Shown: positions 1 through 9,977, numbered from the stretch's first letter. The stretch is 64,000 bases of DNA from Pseudomonas laurentiana (GCF_014648275.1 NZ_BMQU01000007.1:173562-237561), one strand, 5' to 3'. The notes: generated by a model from the letters alone, not told the origin. Numbers and translations: made by a program.

Positions 1-274
1 ATGGAGCAGGTGCAACGGCGTACTTACTGGCTTCTTATTGGCCGACATGGCTTACCTCCTGGCTGATATGTTTGCGGCTCATACTAGTCTTCTGCTGCTA
101 TCGCCGCTAGGGCATGTTGACCGTAATGGATGCGCCGCGTTGCATGCCTGGGCAAAGTGCGTATCGTTGCCGCTGGAGGCAAGTGTAGATGCTGCTGGAA
201 ACACTGCCGATAAAGCCTTGGACAATACGGGCAGGCTGGCATAATCACGCTTTCCTGAAATCTGGAACATTGCC
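1..274. other. left-edge region without a supported gene
   Basis: No gene is convincing here. One forward frame is open from the first bases to 244, and another forward frame open from base 1 ends at 66, so the tail of a gene lying outside the window is possible. Neither reads like a protein family I recognise. The right part carries the probable promoter of the downstream FKBP isomerase gene. Confidence 0.4.
218..245 (+). promoter_or_regulatory. sigma-70 type promoter for the FKBP isomerase gene
   Basis: TTGGAC (218-223) and CATAAT (240-245) are separated by 16 bases. This places a start site near 252, about 23 bases ahead of the ATG at 275. It is a pattern match only. Confidence 0.45.
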
Positions 275-940
275 ATGTCGCGCTATTTTCTACTGCCGCT
301 TCTTGTGTTGCTTTCACCGACCATGGCGCAGGCAAGTGGCGATACCAACGATGCACATGACCTCGCTTACAGCCTGGGCGCAAGCCTGGGAGAGCGGCTG
401 CGCGAAGAGGTCCCGGACCTGCAGCTCAAGGCACTGATCGACGGCCTGCAGCAGGCCTATCAGAACAAGCCGCTGGCCCTGAGCAAAGCACGCATGGAGG
501 CACTGCTCAGCCAGCATGATGCCCAGGCCAACGACGCCGCAGCGCAAGCGCAGAGCGAACAGTTGCTCGGTGTCGAGCGCCGCTTCATGGCCACTGAGCG
601 TGCCAAGGCCGGCGTACGAGAGTTGCCGGAAGGTGTCCTGGTCAGCGAACTGGTAGCAGGTACTGGGGCCAAGCCCGCCAGCGGCGGCAAGGTTCAGGTT
701 CGCTATGTCGGCAAACTGCCAGACGGCACGGTCTTCGACCAGAGCGAACAACCGCAGTGGTTCAGCCTGGGCAGTGTGATTGAAGGGTGGCAGGTCAGCT
801 TGCCGCAGATGGCGACAGGCTCAAAATGGCGGCTGGTGATTCCTTCAGCGCTCGCCTATGGCGCTGAAGGTGCAGGGGACTTGATTGCGCCGTACACACC
901 ACTGACGTTCGAGATTGAACTGCTCGGCGTGGCGAACTGA
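275..940 (+). CDS. FKBP-type peptidyl-prolyl cis-trans isomerase, exported
   Basis: A 221-residue protein that should catalyse cis-trans isomerisation of prolyl bonds during folding of exported proteins. The first ~20 residues form a signal peptide (hydrophobic LLPLLVLLSP, then AQA), pointing to the periplasm. A helical FkpA/Mip-type dimerisation region follows (about 25-110), then the FKBP domain (about 115-221) with VRYVGKLPDGTVFD and a final FEIELL strand. The ATG at 275 follows GGAA at a suitable distance. It converges with algQ, with only four bases between the two stops. The same neighbour pair is known from P. aeruginosa (PA5254-PA5255). The family is sure; the in vivo substrates are unknown. 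Confidence 0.88.
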   Translation: MSRYFLLPLLVLLSPTMAQASGDTNDAHDLAYSLGASLGERLREEVPDLQLKALIDGLQQAYQNKPLALSKARMEALLSQHDAQANDAAAQAQSEQLLGVERRFMATERAKAGVRELPEGVLVSELVAGTGAKPASGGKVQVRYVGKLPDGTVFDQSEQPQWFSLGSVIEGWQVSLPQMATGSKWRLVIPSALAYGAEGAGDLIAPYTPLTFEIELLGVAN

Positions 941-944
941 CGGT

Positions 945-1415
945 TCAGGCCTGAACCGCCCCCTCTTCCTTGTGCGCGTTGTGCAACACCTCGATCAGGC
1001 AATCTTCCAGCTCAAAGCGCTCATGCAACAGGCTGCCCAGTTCCTGGAGCTTCTTGGCGAAACGCTCGGGATCGTTGCAGTTGCCTTTATCGCAGTGATC
1101 GTTGAAGGCAAGGGCAATTTGGGTAATGTCGTCGATGCGCGGGCTGATCTGTTCAGCCAGCTCCAGGCTACGGTCATCGCCAAAAGCCTTGGCCTCGCTG
1201 ACCAACTGCTCCTGCACTTCGAAGTGCCAAGCCGAGACATAGTCGACCAGCACCGCGCAGAAGTCCCGATTCGTGTCTTTGTCGGCGAAAGCCGGCTTTG
1301 CATCGCGCAGATTACGAAAGGCTTGCACCAGCTCCTCTCGCTCCTGCAGCCAGCGGTCGATCAGCCGATGAACCCCACCCCAGCGTTCCTGAGCATTCTG
1401 ACAACTATCGAGCAT
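945..1415 (-). CDS. algQ: Anti-sigma-70 factor Rsd/AlgQ
   Basis: A 156-residue cytoplasmic protein of the Rsd/AlgQ family. These proteins bind region 4 of the housekeeping sigma-70 factor and shift polymerase towards alternative sigma factors; in P. aeruginosa AlgQ influences alginate and pyoverdine genes. The N-terminus [14 protein letters not shown] and the all-helical, acidic composition fit. I start it at 1415 rather than the upstream in-frame ATG because GGAAGAGA lies just ahead of 1415 and the family begins with M-L-[DE]-S-C. It is transcribed alone, leftward, convergent with the FKBP gene. Confidence 0.9.
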   Translation of the reverse strand: MLDSCQNAQERWGGVHRLIDRWLQEREELVQAFRNLRDAKPAFADKDTNRDFCAVLVDYVSAWHFEVQEQLVSEAKAFGDDRSLELAEQISPRIDDITQIALAFNDHCDKGNCNDPERFAKKLQELGSLLHERFELEDCLIEVLHNAHKEEGAVQA

Positions 1416-1678
1416 GGCGATCTCTTCCCTTCTGGGTCGTGCTGCACTACACCGCGTCACGCATTGTTGTGACCGGTTGAAAGCAGCAAACCGGCATAGC
1501 GTAGTTTTTTTGTCTGCGTGCTGGGGAGATTATTCCCGTGCGCTCATGCCTTCAAGGTACGCAGGCGACAAAGTTCATACAAGTGTTTAATCCTGCGACG
1601 TAGCGCCACTCATCTACAAAGCTGCGGCAGATCAATCAAATCAGCGACTTGCGGCACCAGAATGCACCCTGTCATGGC

Positions 1679-2206
1679 TCAGAGGCGGGGCATTCGCGTG
1701 CGGGCCATGCGTACACGCAGGCCAACAACAATCACCGCCAGGGTCGAAAGCGCCATCCCCATGAACGCCAGCAGGCTCCATTCCGGAACACTCAGGTCCA
1801 TGAAGGTCCAGTTGATACGCACGCAGTCCGGGCTTCCCAGTAGCATGGCCTCAAGCACCTGGCTCCAGGACCGTGTGTACACCAGGTAACCCAAGGGCGG
1901 ATGGCATTCCATCTCAGGCACGAACGAAGCGCTTTGCAGCCAGACATGCCGAGCCGCCAGCAAGACGCCAAGCACGGCACACACCAAGGCCACTGCCGCA
2001 TAGCGACACAACCCGCGCAGCCGCGGCCGCTGCAGCAGCGCCCCCAGGCAGATAATGGCGAACACCGACAACAGGATGCGTTGGCTCAAGCACAAGGGGC
2101 ACGGCACCAGACCGAGACCTAGCTCCAGGTAAAACGTCCCCCCCAATATGGCCAACGATGCCACAAAGACCAGGAGGAACAAGGAGCGCAAACGAACCAA
2201 CGGCAT
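1679..2206 (-). CDS. dsbB: Disulfide bond formation protein DsbB
   Basis: A 175-residue inner-membrane quinone reductase that reoxidises DsbA and so drives disulfide formation in the periplasm. Four hydrophobic segments are visible. The first periplasmic loop carries the redox pair CPLC after LGLVP, and the second carries a Cys in MECHPP and another in SPDCVRI, which are the four cysteines the mechanism needs. I chose the start at 2206 (MPLVRLRS) because the longer frame adds only a short polar stretch; a GGAA lies just upstream. It sits between hemY and algQ, where P. aeruginosa has dsbH, so it may be that paralogue rather than the main DsbB. Confidence 0.9.
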   Translation of the reverse strand: MPLVRLRSLFLLVFVASLAILGGTFYLELGLGLVPCPLCLSQRILLSVFAIICLGALLQRPRLRGLCRYAAVALVCAVLGVLLAARHVWLQSASFVPEMECHPPLGYLVYTRSWSQVLEAMLLGSPDCVRINWTFMDLSVPEWSLLAFMGMALSTLAVIVVGLRVRMARTRMPRL

Positions 2207-2428
2207 GGAAGTTCCAAGGGTGGAATGAACGGGCGTCAACGGTAGAGGAAAGCCGCAATCCCTTTCAATACGAGCCCTTCGGGACTCTTCGCCAACAGGA
2301 AGCGGAAAGTACGGTAAACCAGAACGGACTGGCGAGAGGCCGCTGAAGGGTTAACAGAATACATGCCGTAGGAACAATTACCCGGTCATGCAGACCCGCT
2401 GTGACACGCAGGCCTGCACTCCGCATTG

Positions 2429-3670
2429 TTAGCTGCGAACAGCCTCAGGCAGGGGTAGCGCCAGCAGACGCTCATCCAACAGCACCAGGCCTTCCTGGAA
2501 CAACTGGTTACTGCGATCCGTTTCACCCAGTCCCGCCAGCAAGCGCGCCAGCTCGGCACAGGTCTCGGGGTTGCGTTGCAACGTCAGGCTGCTTTCCAGA
2601 TAGTCGCGCGCCTTGCCCCACAGGCGGTTCTGCAGACACAGACGACCGAGGGTCAACAACAGGCTTGGGTCATCGGGATGCTGCTTCAGCCAGCCTTCGG
2701 CAGTCTGCAACTGGCGCACGGGGTCGTCCCCCCGAACCAGTCCATATAGACGGGCAAGATGGCTCTCGTATTGACGCTTGAGCGCCGTACGCAAAGCCTT
2801 TTCGGCCAGTGCCTGCGCACCTAACTGGCGCAGTTGCTCGGCGTAGGCCAGCACCAGTTGCGGCTCCTGGCGCTGTGCCGAGGTCAACTGCTCCCAGGCA
2901 CGCTCCAATGATTGAAGCCCGGTCTGATCGTCTTTCTCGCGACGGGCTGCCAACGACAGGTTCTCGCCCCAAGCACGCTGCTCCAACTCGCTCAGCTCAG
3001 CAGCTGGCAGGGCTTTTTCCTTGCGCAAAGCCGGGAACAAACGAATCAACGCAGACCAGTCACCGCGCTGCCGATGCAGGCGCTGCAACTGGCGCAACAC
3101 CTGGACACTGTGCGGATGGCGATCATGCATGGCTTGCAGGGTTTCCAACGCGCCATCGAGGTCGCCTCGGTCAGTCTGCAACTGGGCATGGCTCAGGGCG
3201 ATGGCCAGCTCGGCCTGGGGCTGACGCTCCAGGGCGCGCTCAAGCAGATTGTCGCAGTCTTCGGTACGACCGAGCTCGTTGGCAGCACGGGCGGCACCGA
3301 GGTAGTAGAGCAAGGGCTGACGCTCAGCCTCGGCAGCACGGTGGAGGTTGCGCTGGGCGCTGGCCCAACGGCCTTCAGCCAAATCCAGCTGTCCCTGTTC
3401 AATGGCCAGACGGGTACGCCGGTCGCGGTTGCGGCGAGACCACGGATTGACCACCCCACCCGAAACGAACACCACACTGAGCAGGTAGCGAGCGAGCAAG
3501 AACAGCAACCATAAACCCAGCAACACCGCCAACGTTGCCCACACACTGGACTCATAGCGGAAGAAGTTGCCGTAGGAAATCAGCACGTAGCCACTGTGGT
3601 GCGCCATGCCGATACCCACCAACGCGGCGACCACAATCGCCACGAACGTCAACAGGTAGACACGCTTCAT
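2429..3670 (-). CDS. hemY: Heme biosynthesis-associated TPR protein HemY
   Basis: A 413-residue inner-membrane protein. Two transmembrane segments near the N-terminus (about 5-25 and 40-62) are followed by a cytoplasmic array of TPR-like helical repeats rich in A-L-x-x-A patterns. HemY of proteobacteria is co-transcribed with hemCDX and is thought to organise or regulate the pathway; it is unrelated to the protoporphyrinogen oxidase also called HemY. Its ATG overlaps the hemX stop (ATGA), the usual sign of translational coupling. It is the last gene of the leftward hemC-hemD-hemX-hemY operon. Confidence 0.9.
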   Translation of the reverse strand: MKRVYLLTFVAIVVAALVGIGMAHHSGYVLISYGNFFRYESSVWATLAVLLGLWLLFLLARYLLSVVFVSGGVVNPWSRRNRDRRTRLAIEQGQLDLAEGRWASAQRNLHRAAEAERQPLLYYLGAARAANELGRTEDCDNLLERALERQPQAELAIALSHAQLQTDRGDLDGALETLQAMHDRHPHSVQVLRQLQRLHRQRGDWSALIRLFPALRKEKALPAAELSELEQRAWGENLSLAARREKDDQTGLQSLERAWEQLTSAQRQEPQLVLAYAEQLRQLGAQALAEKALRTALKRQYESHLARLYGLVRGDDPVRQLQTAEGWLKQHPDDPSLLLTLGRLCLQNRLWGKARDYLESSLTLQRNPETCAELARLLAGLGETDRSNQLFQEGLVLLDERLLALPLPEAVRS

Positions 3671-4788
3671 GGGCGTGCCTCCTCGGTGGCCTTGCCGGTG
3701 GGCGCCTCTTCAGCCGGCAGATGACGACGCTCGATATACGCCTGAACCGCACTCAAACTTTGCGCAAGATCCGGTGTGACAACCGATACCGGTGCGTCAG
3801 CCAGGGCCTTTAAGCGTTCAAGCATGATCCGGCTTTGTGCATGATCGGGGTTGAAGTTGGCCAGCAGCACGCTACGCGCTTCTGCCAGCGCCTGGGCATA
3901 CACGTTCGGTTCGCCGTTGAGCGCGGCCCACTGGGCTTGCTCAAGCGTCAGGCTCAGGGCCAGACGCACCTGGTTCAGCGCCTGCCCGGCCAACAATGGC
4001 CGGATATTTTCATCGGCATTGAAATCGATGCGAATGTAACGGGAAATCTTGTCCCACCACTGTGACCAACGGCTCGCGCCATCGCCATCCGCGATCAAAG
4101 CCGACTCACCGTCCGCCTTGACCTGGAAATCGGGTGCCAGCGCACTCAACTGCACCACTTGGTCGCGCAATGCTGCCAATTGCAGGAACAGCCCGGTGCG
4201 GTCCGGCTGCTCGACGCTGTGCAGCGCGGCCAGGCTCTTGGCCAACTGCTCACGGGCAGCGAAGGCACCTGGGTCGCTTTGCTCACGCAAAATCTCATCG
4301 GCACCCTGAACCAGAGCGCGGGCACTGGCAATGTCCTGCAATGCAGACAAGCGCAGGCTGGCCAGACGCAGCAGGTGCTCGGCCTCAGCCAAGCGCCAGT
4401 CTTTGCGGCTCGCACCCAACACACTTTCCAGGCGCTGACTCAAGCGTTGCTGGTCGCCCTGCAACTGCGCAACCAAACGGCGACGGTCTTCCAGTTCGGC
4501 GGCCGGTGGCAGCCCGGCAAGCTGTGCCGATAGCTGCTGCTCACGTGTTTGCAGCGCCTCGGCCAAGGTGTTCAGCGCTTGCAAATGCTCGCCTTGGGCC
4601 TGATCAGCGCCCTGGAGCTGGCGCACCTGCCATGCGCCCCAACCACCAACGGCCACACCGGCGGCACCCAGCAACAGTGCGAAAATCGCCAGGCCATTGC
4701 CGCCGCGCTTTGCTGCTGCGGCAGGCGTTTGTTCAGGCGCTTCGGGCGCCGACTGCACTTCATCGTTGGGCAAGACAGTTTCGCTCAC
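3667..4788 (-). CDS. hemX: HemX, uroporphyrinogen-III methyltransferase-like membrane protein
   Basis: About 373 residues: an acidic, Pro/Ala-rich N-terminus, one transmembrane helix (GLAIFALLLGAAGVAVGGW, around residue 30-50), then a long Gln/Leu-rich coiled coil and helical domain. HemX belongs to the hem operon; despite its historical annotation as a C-methyltransferase it lacks the SAM-binding fold, and its role is poorly defined. I start at the GTG at 4788 (VSETVLPNDE) because AAGGA precedes it and the homologous N-terminus is SETVLP. An in-frame ATG at 4821 has no obvious ribosome binding site. Confidence 0.85.
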   Translation of the reverse strand: MSETVLPNDEVQSAPEAPEQTPAAAAKRGGNGLAIFALLLGAAGVAVGGWGAWQVRQLQGADQAQGEHLQALNTLAEALQTREQQLSAQLAGLPPAAELEDRRRLVAQLQGDQQRLSQRLESVLGASRKDWRLAEAEHLLRLASLRLSALQDIASARALVQGADEILREQSDPGAFAAREQLAKSLAALHSVEQPDRTGLFLQLAALRDQVVQLSALAPDFQVKADGESALIADGDGASRWSQWWDKISRYIRIDFNADENIRPLLAGQALNQVRLALSLTLEQAQWAALNGEPNVYAQALAEARSVLLANFNPDHAQSRIMLERLKALADAPVSVVTPDLAQSLSAVQAYIERRHLPAEEAPTGKATEEARP

Positions 4789-4834
4789 GTATCCATCCTT
4801 CGCATTGGGGCACGTCGCCAATCAGCTTAGCGCC

Positions 4835-5602
4835 TTAGAGGGCAGGTGCAGGAGTCTCCTGCAACGCCGCCATCAAGGCCGCGGCATTGGCACCGCGACA
4901 ATCTATTACATTCAGGGCGCCGGCTGCCCGGGCCTGTGCCGCCACCCTCGGGCTCGGCACAAAAAGCGGCAACCGCGCCACCTGTGGCCAGTCATCGCCG
5001 GCCAGTTGCTGCAAATGTTCAAACCCTTGGCCGCTGCTGACCACCAGGCCATTCAAGCGCTCCGCCTCGATACGCTGCTGCAATATCGACGGAGGATAGA
5101 CAGGCAGGCAGCGTCGGTACAATTCGAGGTAGTCGACACTAGCACCTTGTTCGGCCAAACGCTCGGCCAACAACTCACGCCCGCCCTCACCGCGCATGAT
5201 CAGTACGCGCGCATCGGGCCGGTGAATCGCATCATGTAACGCGGGCAGTTGTAACAGCGCCTCGCTGTCATCGCCGGTGCGGGGATAATGCACCTGCAGG
5301 CCATGGTCTTCCAGAATCTGAGCCGAGGCGGCGCCGACCGTGAACCAGGCTTGCTGAGGTGGTTGCGGCCAGTAACGGTCAAGCTGCGCCAACCCCAAGC
5401 GCGCCGCTGGCTTGCTCACGACAATAACCGCACAGTAGCGATCCAGGCGAACCACCCTGCCACGCTGCTCGGCATCAAGCGCCAACGGTTCGATTTCCAG
5501 CAAAGGCAGGCTGCTGCTGAAGACACCGCACTCGGCTAGCGTCTGCGCCAGCGCTGCACAGTCTTCGGCCGGCCGCGTGAGCAGCAGACGCCAGCTACTC
5601 AC
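4835..5602 (-). CDS. hemD: Uroporphyrinogen-III synthase
   Basis: A 255-residue cytoplasmic enzyme that closes hydroxymethylbilane into uroporphyrinogen III with inversion of ring D. Recognisable parts are the opening [16 protein letters not shown], the segment [16 protein letters not shown], and [11 protein letters not shown] in the second lobe. Sequence conservation in this family is low, so the operon position is strong added evidence: its ATG overlaps the hemC stop by four bases, and hemX follows after about 46 bases. Confidence 0.9.
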   Translation of the reverse strand: MSSWRLLLTRPAEDCAALAQTLAECGVFSSSLPLLEIEPLALDAEQRGRVVRLDRYCAVIVVSKPAARLGLAQLDRYWPQPPQQAWFTVGAASAQILEDHGLQVHYPRTGDDSEALLQLPALHDAIHRPDARVLIMRGEGGRELLAERLAEQGASVDYLELYRRCLPVYPPSILQQRIEAERLNGLVVSSGQGFEHLQQLAGDDWPQVARLPLFVPSPRVAAQARAAGALNVIDCRGANAAALMAALQETPAPAL

Positions 5603-6540
5603 GGGTGACCGGCCTCGCCGTAAACAGCCTTGAGGATCTCACCGGCACCCTGTTTGAGCAGGTCTTCGGCGACCCGAATACCCAGCGCCTCGGCATCGGC
5701 ACGGGCCGCGCGCGCTTCGGCGTTGAGCAACGTGCCGCCGCTGGGCTGGCCTACCAGCCCCCGCAACCATAGCTGATCGCCTTCCAGCACGGCATAACAG
5801 GCAATCGGCACCTGGCAACCACCGTTGAGGTGCTTGTTCAACGCACGCTCGGCACTCACCCGGTCGGCGGTGTCACGGTGGTGCAGCGGCGCCAACAACG
5901 CATGGATTTCGCTGTCGGCACTGCGGCACTCAATACCCACGGCGCCCTGGCCACCGGCCGGCAGGCTGTCATCGACACTGAGGGTGGAGCTGATACGGTC
6001 TTCAAAGCCGAGACGGATCAAGCCGGCAGCGGCCAGGATGATCGCGTCGTACTCGCCAGCATCGAGCTTGGCCAGACGGGTATTGACGTTGCCCCGCAGG
6101 AAGCGGATTTGCAGGTCGGGGCGACGCGCCAGCAGCTGTGCCTGACGGCGCAAGCTGGAGGTGCCGACCACACTGCCCGCTGGCAGGCTTTCGAGGTTTG
6201 GAAAGGTGTTGGAAACAAATGCGTCGCGCGGGTCTTCGCGCTCGCAGATGCAGTACAGGCCCAGGCCTTCAGGGAAGTCCATGGGTACGTCTTTCATCGA
6301 GTGCACCGCGATATCGGCTTCGCGCTCAAGCAGTGCGGTTTCCAGCTCCTTGACGAACAAGCCCTTGCCGCCAATCTTCGACAGCGGCGAATCAAGCAGC
6401 TTGTCACCGCGGCTGACCATTGGCACCAGCGTCACCAGCAAGCCGGGATGGGCTTCCTCTAGACGGGCTTTGACATATTCAGCCTGCCACAGGGCAAGGG
6501 CACTTTTGCGGGTGGCAATGCGGATTTCGCGAGTGGACAT
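5599..6540 (-). CDS. hemC: Porphobilinogen deaminase (hydroxymethylbilane synthase)
   Basis: A 313-residue enzyme that condenses four porphobilinogen units into hydroxymethylbilane. Family signatures are clear: [14 protein letters not shown] at the N-terminus, [18 protein letters not shown], the RGNVNTRL loop, and [13 protein letters not shown], whose Cys carries the dipyrromethane cofactor. It is the first gene of the leftward hemCDXY operon. algR lies upstream in the same direction, 118 bases away. Confidence 0.95.
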   Translation of the reverse strand: MSTREIRIATRKSALALWQAEYVKARLEEAHPGLLVTLVPMVSRGDKLLDSPLSKIGGKGLFVKELETALLEREADIAVHSMKDVPMDFPEGLGLYCICEREDPRDAFVSNTFPNLESLPAGSVVGTSSLRRQAQLLARRPDLQIRFLRGNVNTRLAKLDAGEYDAIILAAAGLIRLGFEDRISSTLSVDDSLPAGGQGAVGIECRSADSEIHALLAPLHHRDTADRVSAERALNKHLNGGCQVPIACYAVLEGDQLWLRGLVGQPSGGTLLNAEARAARADAEALGIRVAEDLLKQGAGEILKAVYGEAGHP

Positions 6541-6658
6541 GGAACGATCCGTACGAGAGAGATGCTACGGATGATAACAGCTCAGTCGAACACGCTAGCA
6601 GATCTAAATCATCGGAAATGGTCGCCATCCCTGGCCCAATTGGCTCCAGCGCTGCCCT

Positions 6659-7405
6659 CTAAAGCTGCTGCATCATCTTGCGTACGCCCGCCACGTGCCG
6701 ACGGCTGACCACCAACGCATCACCATTGAGCCCTTTCAGGTAGAGCTGGAAATGCCCCAGCGGCGTGCGCTGCAGACGCTCAATACGGTTGCGCGCGACC
6801 AATGCATTACGGTGGATACGGACAAAGCGGTCACCGAACTCATCCTCAAGGGCCTTGAGCGGTTCATCCAGCAGCACTTCGCCGGATTCGTGACGGAGGG
6901 TGACGTACTTGTGATCGGCGATGAAGTAAATGACCTGATCCAGCGGGATCATTTCGATGCCTTTGCGGGTTCTCGCACTGATATGGCTGCGAGGCCCGCT
7001 GCCACTTTCGGCGGCTGGCCGTGTCAGTGCCGCCAGTTGCACCCGGCTGGGGCGCTCGGCCCTGCGCAAACTGTCACGCAACTCCTCGGCACGTACCGGT
7101 TTGATCAGGCAGCCCAGGGTGCTGTCTTTGAATACATTCACTGCAAACTCGTCATCCGCCGTACAGAACACCACCGCTGGTGGTGCTTCACGCTCGCACA
7201 GGCGACCTGCCACCTGCAGGCCGTCCAGGCCTGGCATACGAATGTCGAGCAGGACGACATCGGGTTTAAGGCTGTCGATCAGGGCCAGGGCCTCTTCACC
7301 ATTGGTGGCGCTAGGCTCCAGCACGGTATAGCCCTCAAGCTCGCCGAGCATACGGCTCAAGCGTTCGCGGGCTTGGGGTTCGTCATCAACGATCAGGACA
7401 TTCAT
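6659..7405 (-). CDS. algR: Response regulator AlgR (receiver + LytTR DNA-binding domain)
   Basis: A 248-residue transcription factor. The receiver domain (1-~120) has the acidic pair in VDDE, the phospho-acceptor Asp in VVLLDIRMPG and the Lys in CLIKPV. The LytTR domain (about 145-245) includes YFIADHKYVTLRH and FVRIHRNALVARNRI. In P. aeruginosa AlgR controls alginate, type IV pili and virulence genes with the kinase AlgZ/FimS. I start at 7405 (MNVLIVDDEP), as in known AlgR proteins of this length. No intact kinase gene lies upstream; what looks like the last 35 codons of algZ ends on the algR start, sharing ATGA. Confidence 0.93.
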   Translation of the reverse strand: MNVLIVDDEPQARERLSRMLGELEGYTVLEPSATNGEEALALIDSLKPDVVLLDIRMPGLDGLQVAGRLCEREAPPAVVFCTADDEFAVNVFKDSTLGCLIKPVRAEELRDSLRRAERPSRVQLAALTRPAAESGSGPRSHISARTRKGIEMIPLDQVIYFIADHKYVTLRHESGEVLLDEPLKALEDEFGDRFVRIHRNALVARNRIERLQRTPLGHFQLYLKGLNGDALVVSRRHVAGVRKMMQQL

Positions 7406-7509
7406 ATTGCGCTGGATTCCTGCGTGAGTCTCGCACAAGGATAGCGTAGACAGGTGAAGTGACGACCGTCACGGCGATCCACGCTCAGACTCGCACGATG
7501 GCTAAAAAT
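7402..7509 (-). pseudogene. algZ: probable 3' remnant of the sensor kinase gene algZ/fimS
   Basis: In P. aeruginosa algZ lies between algR and argH. Here the whole 7406-7730 gap is too short for it. One reverse frame runs 35 codons from just after a TGA (7510-7512) to a TGA at 7402-7404 that overlaps the algR ATG as ATGA. It reads like a kinase C-terminus (RRDGRHFTCLRYPCARLTQE). A stop overlapping the next start is what one expects of a formerly coupled algZ-algR pair. Assignment rests on position, coupling and resemblance, not on an alignment. Confidence 0.45.
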
Positions 7510-7730
7510 TCACTGGGTCGGCAGTAAAGATGCCAATCCTCAGTCCAACTGTAGACGGTTGCCGGAACACTGCCGTTCATTCGCCAAATATCCTGTCAAG
7601 AACACACCTTCAACAGCGCCTGCCAGAACCCCAATAGCCCATTTATGCCGACCGCCGAACGCCGTCAATGCTGCCAATCCTGCTATTATCGGCGCCACTT
7701 TTCCCGTTCACGCCTTCAACGAGCGAATCC
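7510..7730. other. algR-argH intergenic region
   Basis: About 220 bases with no supported gene. A TATTAT hexamer at 7684-7689 (TGCTATTATCGG) is the likely -10 of argH, about 42 bases before its ATG; no good -35 is visible at 16-18 bases. Nothing else is evident. Confidence 0.35.
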
Positions 7731-9125
7731 ATGAGCACTGACAAGACCAACCAGTCCTGGGGCGGCCGCTTCAGTGAGCCCGTCGACGCTTTCGTCGCCC
7801 GCTTCACCGCTTCCGTCAATTTCGACCAGCGCCTGTATCGCCACGACATCATGGGTTCGATCGCCCACGCCACCATGTTGGCGAAGGTCGGCGTTCTCAC
7901 CGATGCCGAGCGCGACAGCATCATCGACGGGCTGAAAACCATCCAGAGCGAAATCGAGGCCGGCAACTTCGACTGGCGCATCGACCTCGAAGACGTTCAC
8001 ATGAACATCGAGGCGCGCCTGACCGATCGCATCGGCATCACCGGCAAGAAGCTGCACACCGGGCGCAGCCGTAACGACCAGGTCGCCACCGATATCCGCC
8101 TGTGGCTGCGTGACGAGATCGACCTGATCCTCGCGGAGATCACCCGACTGCAGCAAGGCCTGCTGGAACAGGCCGAGCGCGAAGCGGAAACCATCATGCC
8201 GGGCTTCACGCACCTGCAGACCGCGCAACCGGTTACCTTCGGCCACCATCTGCTGGCCTGGTTCGAAATGCTCAGCCGTGACTACGAGCGCCTGGTCGAC
8301 TGCCGCAAACGCACCAATCGCATGCCCCTGGGCAGCGCCGCCCTGGCCGGTACCACCTACCCGATCGACCGTGAACTGACCTGCCAGTTGCTGGGCTTTG
8401 AGGCTGTAGCGGGCAACTCGCTGGACGGCGTCTCCGACCGTGACTTCGCTATCGAATTCTGTGCCGCCGCCAGCCTGGCGATGATGCACCTGTCGCGCTT
8501 CTCCGAAGAGCTGGTGCTGTGGACCAGTGCGCAGTTCCAGTTCATCGACCTGCCTGACCGCTTCTGCACCGGCAGCTCGATCATGCCGCAAAAGAAAAAC
8601 CCGGATGTGCCAGAGCTCGTGCGCGGCAAGAGCGGCCGCGTATTCGGTGCCCTGACCGGTCTGCTGACCTTGATGAAAGGCCAGCCACTGGCCTACAACA
8701 AGGACAACCAGGAAGACAAAGAGCCGCTGTTCGACGCCGCCGACACCCTGCGCGACTCGCTGCGGGCCTTCGCCGACATGATCCCGGCCATCAAGCCGCG
8801 TCATGCGATCATGCGCGAAGCCGCACTGCGCGGTTTCTCCACCGCCACCGACCTGGCCGACTACCTGGTACGGCGCGGCCTGCCGTTCCGTGACTGCCAC
8901 GAAATCGTCGGCCATGCGGTGAAATACGGCGTCGACACCGGCAAGGACCTGGCCGAAATGAGCCTGGACGAACTGCGCCAGTTCAGCGACCAGATCGAGC
9001 AAGACGTGTTTGCCGTCCTGACCCTGGAAGGCTCGGTCAACGCCCGTAACCACATTGGCGGTACCGCTCCAGCCCAGGTACGCGCTGCCGTACAACGCGG
9101 CAAGGCCCTGCTGGCCAGCCGCTAA
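7731..9125 (+). CDS. argH: Argininosuccinate lyase
   Basis: A 464-residue enzyme of the fumarase/aspartase superfamily that splits argininosuccinate into arginine and fumarate, the last step of arginine synthesis. Signatures include [17 protein letters not shown]-type residues in [12 protein letters not shown], and [12 protein letters not shown], the catalytic-Ser loop of the superfamily. The start at 7731 ([14 protein letters not shown]) matches family length; the frame is open further upstream but adds a non-homologous stretch. It stands alone and ends in a strong hairpin terminator. Confidence 0.95.
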   Translation: MSTDKTNQSWGGRFSEPVDAFVARFTASVNFDQRLYRHDIMGSIAHATMLAKVGVLTDAERDSIIDGLKTIQSEIEAGNFDWRIDLEDVHMNIEARLTDRIGITGKKLHTGRSRNDQVATDIRLWLRDEIDLILAEITRLQQGLLEQAEREAETIMPGFTHLQTAQPVTFGHHLLAWFEMLSRDYERLVDCRKRTNRMPLGSAALAGTTYPIDRELTCQLLGFEAVAGNSLDGVSDRDFAIEFCAAASLAMMHLSRFSEELVLWTSAQFQFIDLPDRFCTGSSIMPQKKNPDVPELVRGKSGRVFGALTGLLTLMKGQPLAYNKDNQEDKEPLFDAADTLRDSLRAFADMIPAIKPRHAIMREAALRGFSTATDLADYLVRRGLPFRDCHEIVGHAVKYGVDTGKDLAEMSLDELRQFSDQIEQDVFAVLTLEGSVNARNHIGGTAPAQVRAAVQRGKALLASR

Positions 9126-9133
9126 GCCCCGAC

Positions 9134-9164
9134 ACAGGCTCGCCGTTCAGCACGGCGAGCCTGT
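9134..9164 (+). terminator. argH terminator, probably bidirectional
   Basis: Perfect 12-bp inverted repeat (9134-9145 with 9153-9164, loop of 7), GC-rich, followed by TTTC. It lies between argH and the oppositely oriented glutathione transferase gene and can serve both. Confidence 0.75.
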
Positions 9165-9170
9165 TTCAAT

Positions 9171-9833
9171 TCAGCGCTTGCCGCTGCGAATCATCTCGAG
9201 GAAAGCTGGCATCTGCGCGTCCTTGTCCGCTGCGATCTTCTGCACGTGCGGGTTCTCTTTGATCAGGGCAAACAGCGCCTTGGCCTGCGGGAAGCCTTCC
9301 AGCAAATCCTGACCAAACAACTTGAGACCGACGCCGCGCGCCAGATCGACGCTGTAGAAGAAGTACAGGTCGGCCAGGGTCAGCGTGTCACCGGCAACGT
9401 AAGGTGAGAACACGCCGTTGCGCTTGAGGGTATCGAACCCCGCCAACAGTTCGCCCTTGGCCTTTTCCTTGATGACCGCATCCACCTGCATGCCGAAAAA
9501 CGCCTCGGGATAGCAGGCCCGCGCCGGCAACTCGATATACAGCTCGATTTCCTTGGCCAGTTCGCGCACCTTGGCACGCGCATAGGCCTCGGCAGGCAGC
9601 AAGGCATGCTCAGGATGCACCTGCTCGATGTACTCGATGATCACGCTGGTCTCACTGATAAAACCGTGCTCGGTTTCCAGTACCGGGACCTTGCCGCGCG
9701 GGCTGACCTGCAGAGCGTCGTCGCTCTGGCCGCCGTTGAACGGCACCTCTTCAAATGGCAGGCCCTTTTCCAGCAGTGCCAGTTTGACCATGTTGTAGTA
9801 GTTGCTGACTGCAAAACCATGAAGCTTGAGCAT
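9171..9833 (-). CDS. Glutathione S-transferase family protein
   Basis: 220 residues. The thioredoxin-like N-terminal domain (1-~78) begins MLKLHGFAVSNYYNMVKLAL and contains the cis-Pro glutathione-site motif GKVPVLE and then SETSVIIEYIE. The helical C-terminal domain (about 85-210) has TLADLYFFY. This fits a cytosolic glutathione transferase conjugating or reducing electrophiles; the substrate cannot be told. It is transcribed leftward towards argH and shares the hairpin terminator. Confidence 0.85.
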   Translation of the reverse strand: MLKLHGFAVSNYYNMVKLALLEKGLPFEEVPFNGGQSDDALQVSPRGKVPVLETEHGFISETSVIIEYIEQVHPEHALLPAEAYARAKVRELAKEIELYIELPARACYPEAFFGMQVDAVIKEKAKGELLAGFDTLKRNGVFSPYVAGDTLTLADLYFFYSVDLARGVGLKLFGQDLLEGFPQAKALFALIKENPHVQKIAADKDAQMPAFLEMIRSGKR

Positions 9834-9977
9834 GAAAACAGCCTCCAGGCCGTAAGGAGTTGGCCCGGGGTGTTATAGAACGAATGGCCTGGGCTGACCA
9901 GCATCATGGATAGTGTCGATACTGCGACATGGCCCGTACGCTCATGGCAAACTGCAGGCTCAACGCGAGGAATCACC

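Noticed and set aside
7716-9095. 459-codon reverse open frame opposite argH
   Set aside because: Antisense shadow of a certain enzyme gene in GC-rich DNA; composition is unlike a protein and no motif is visible.
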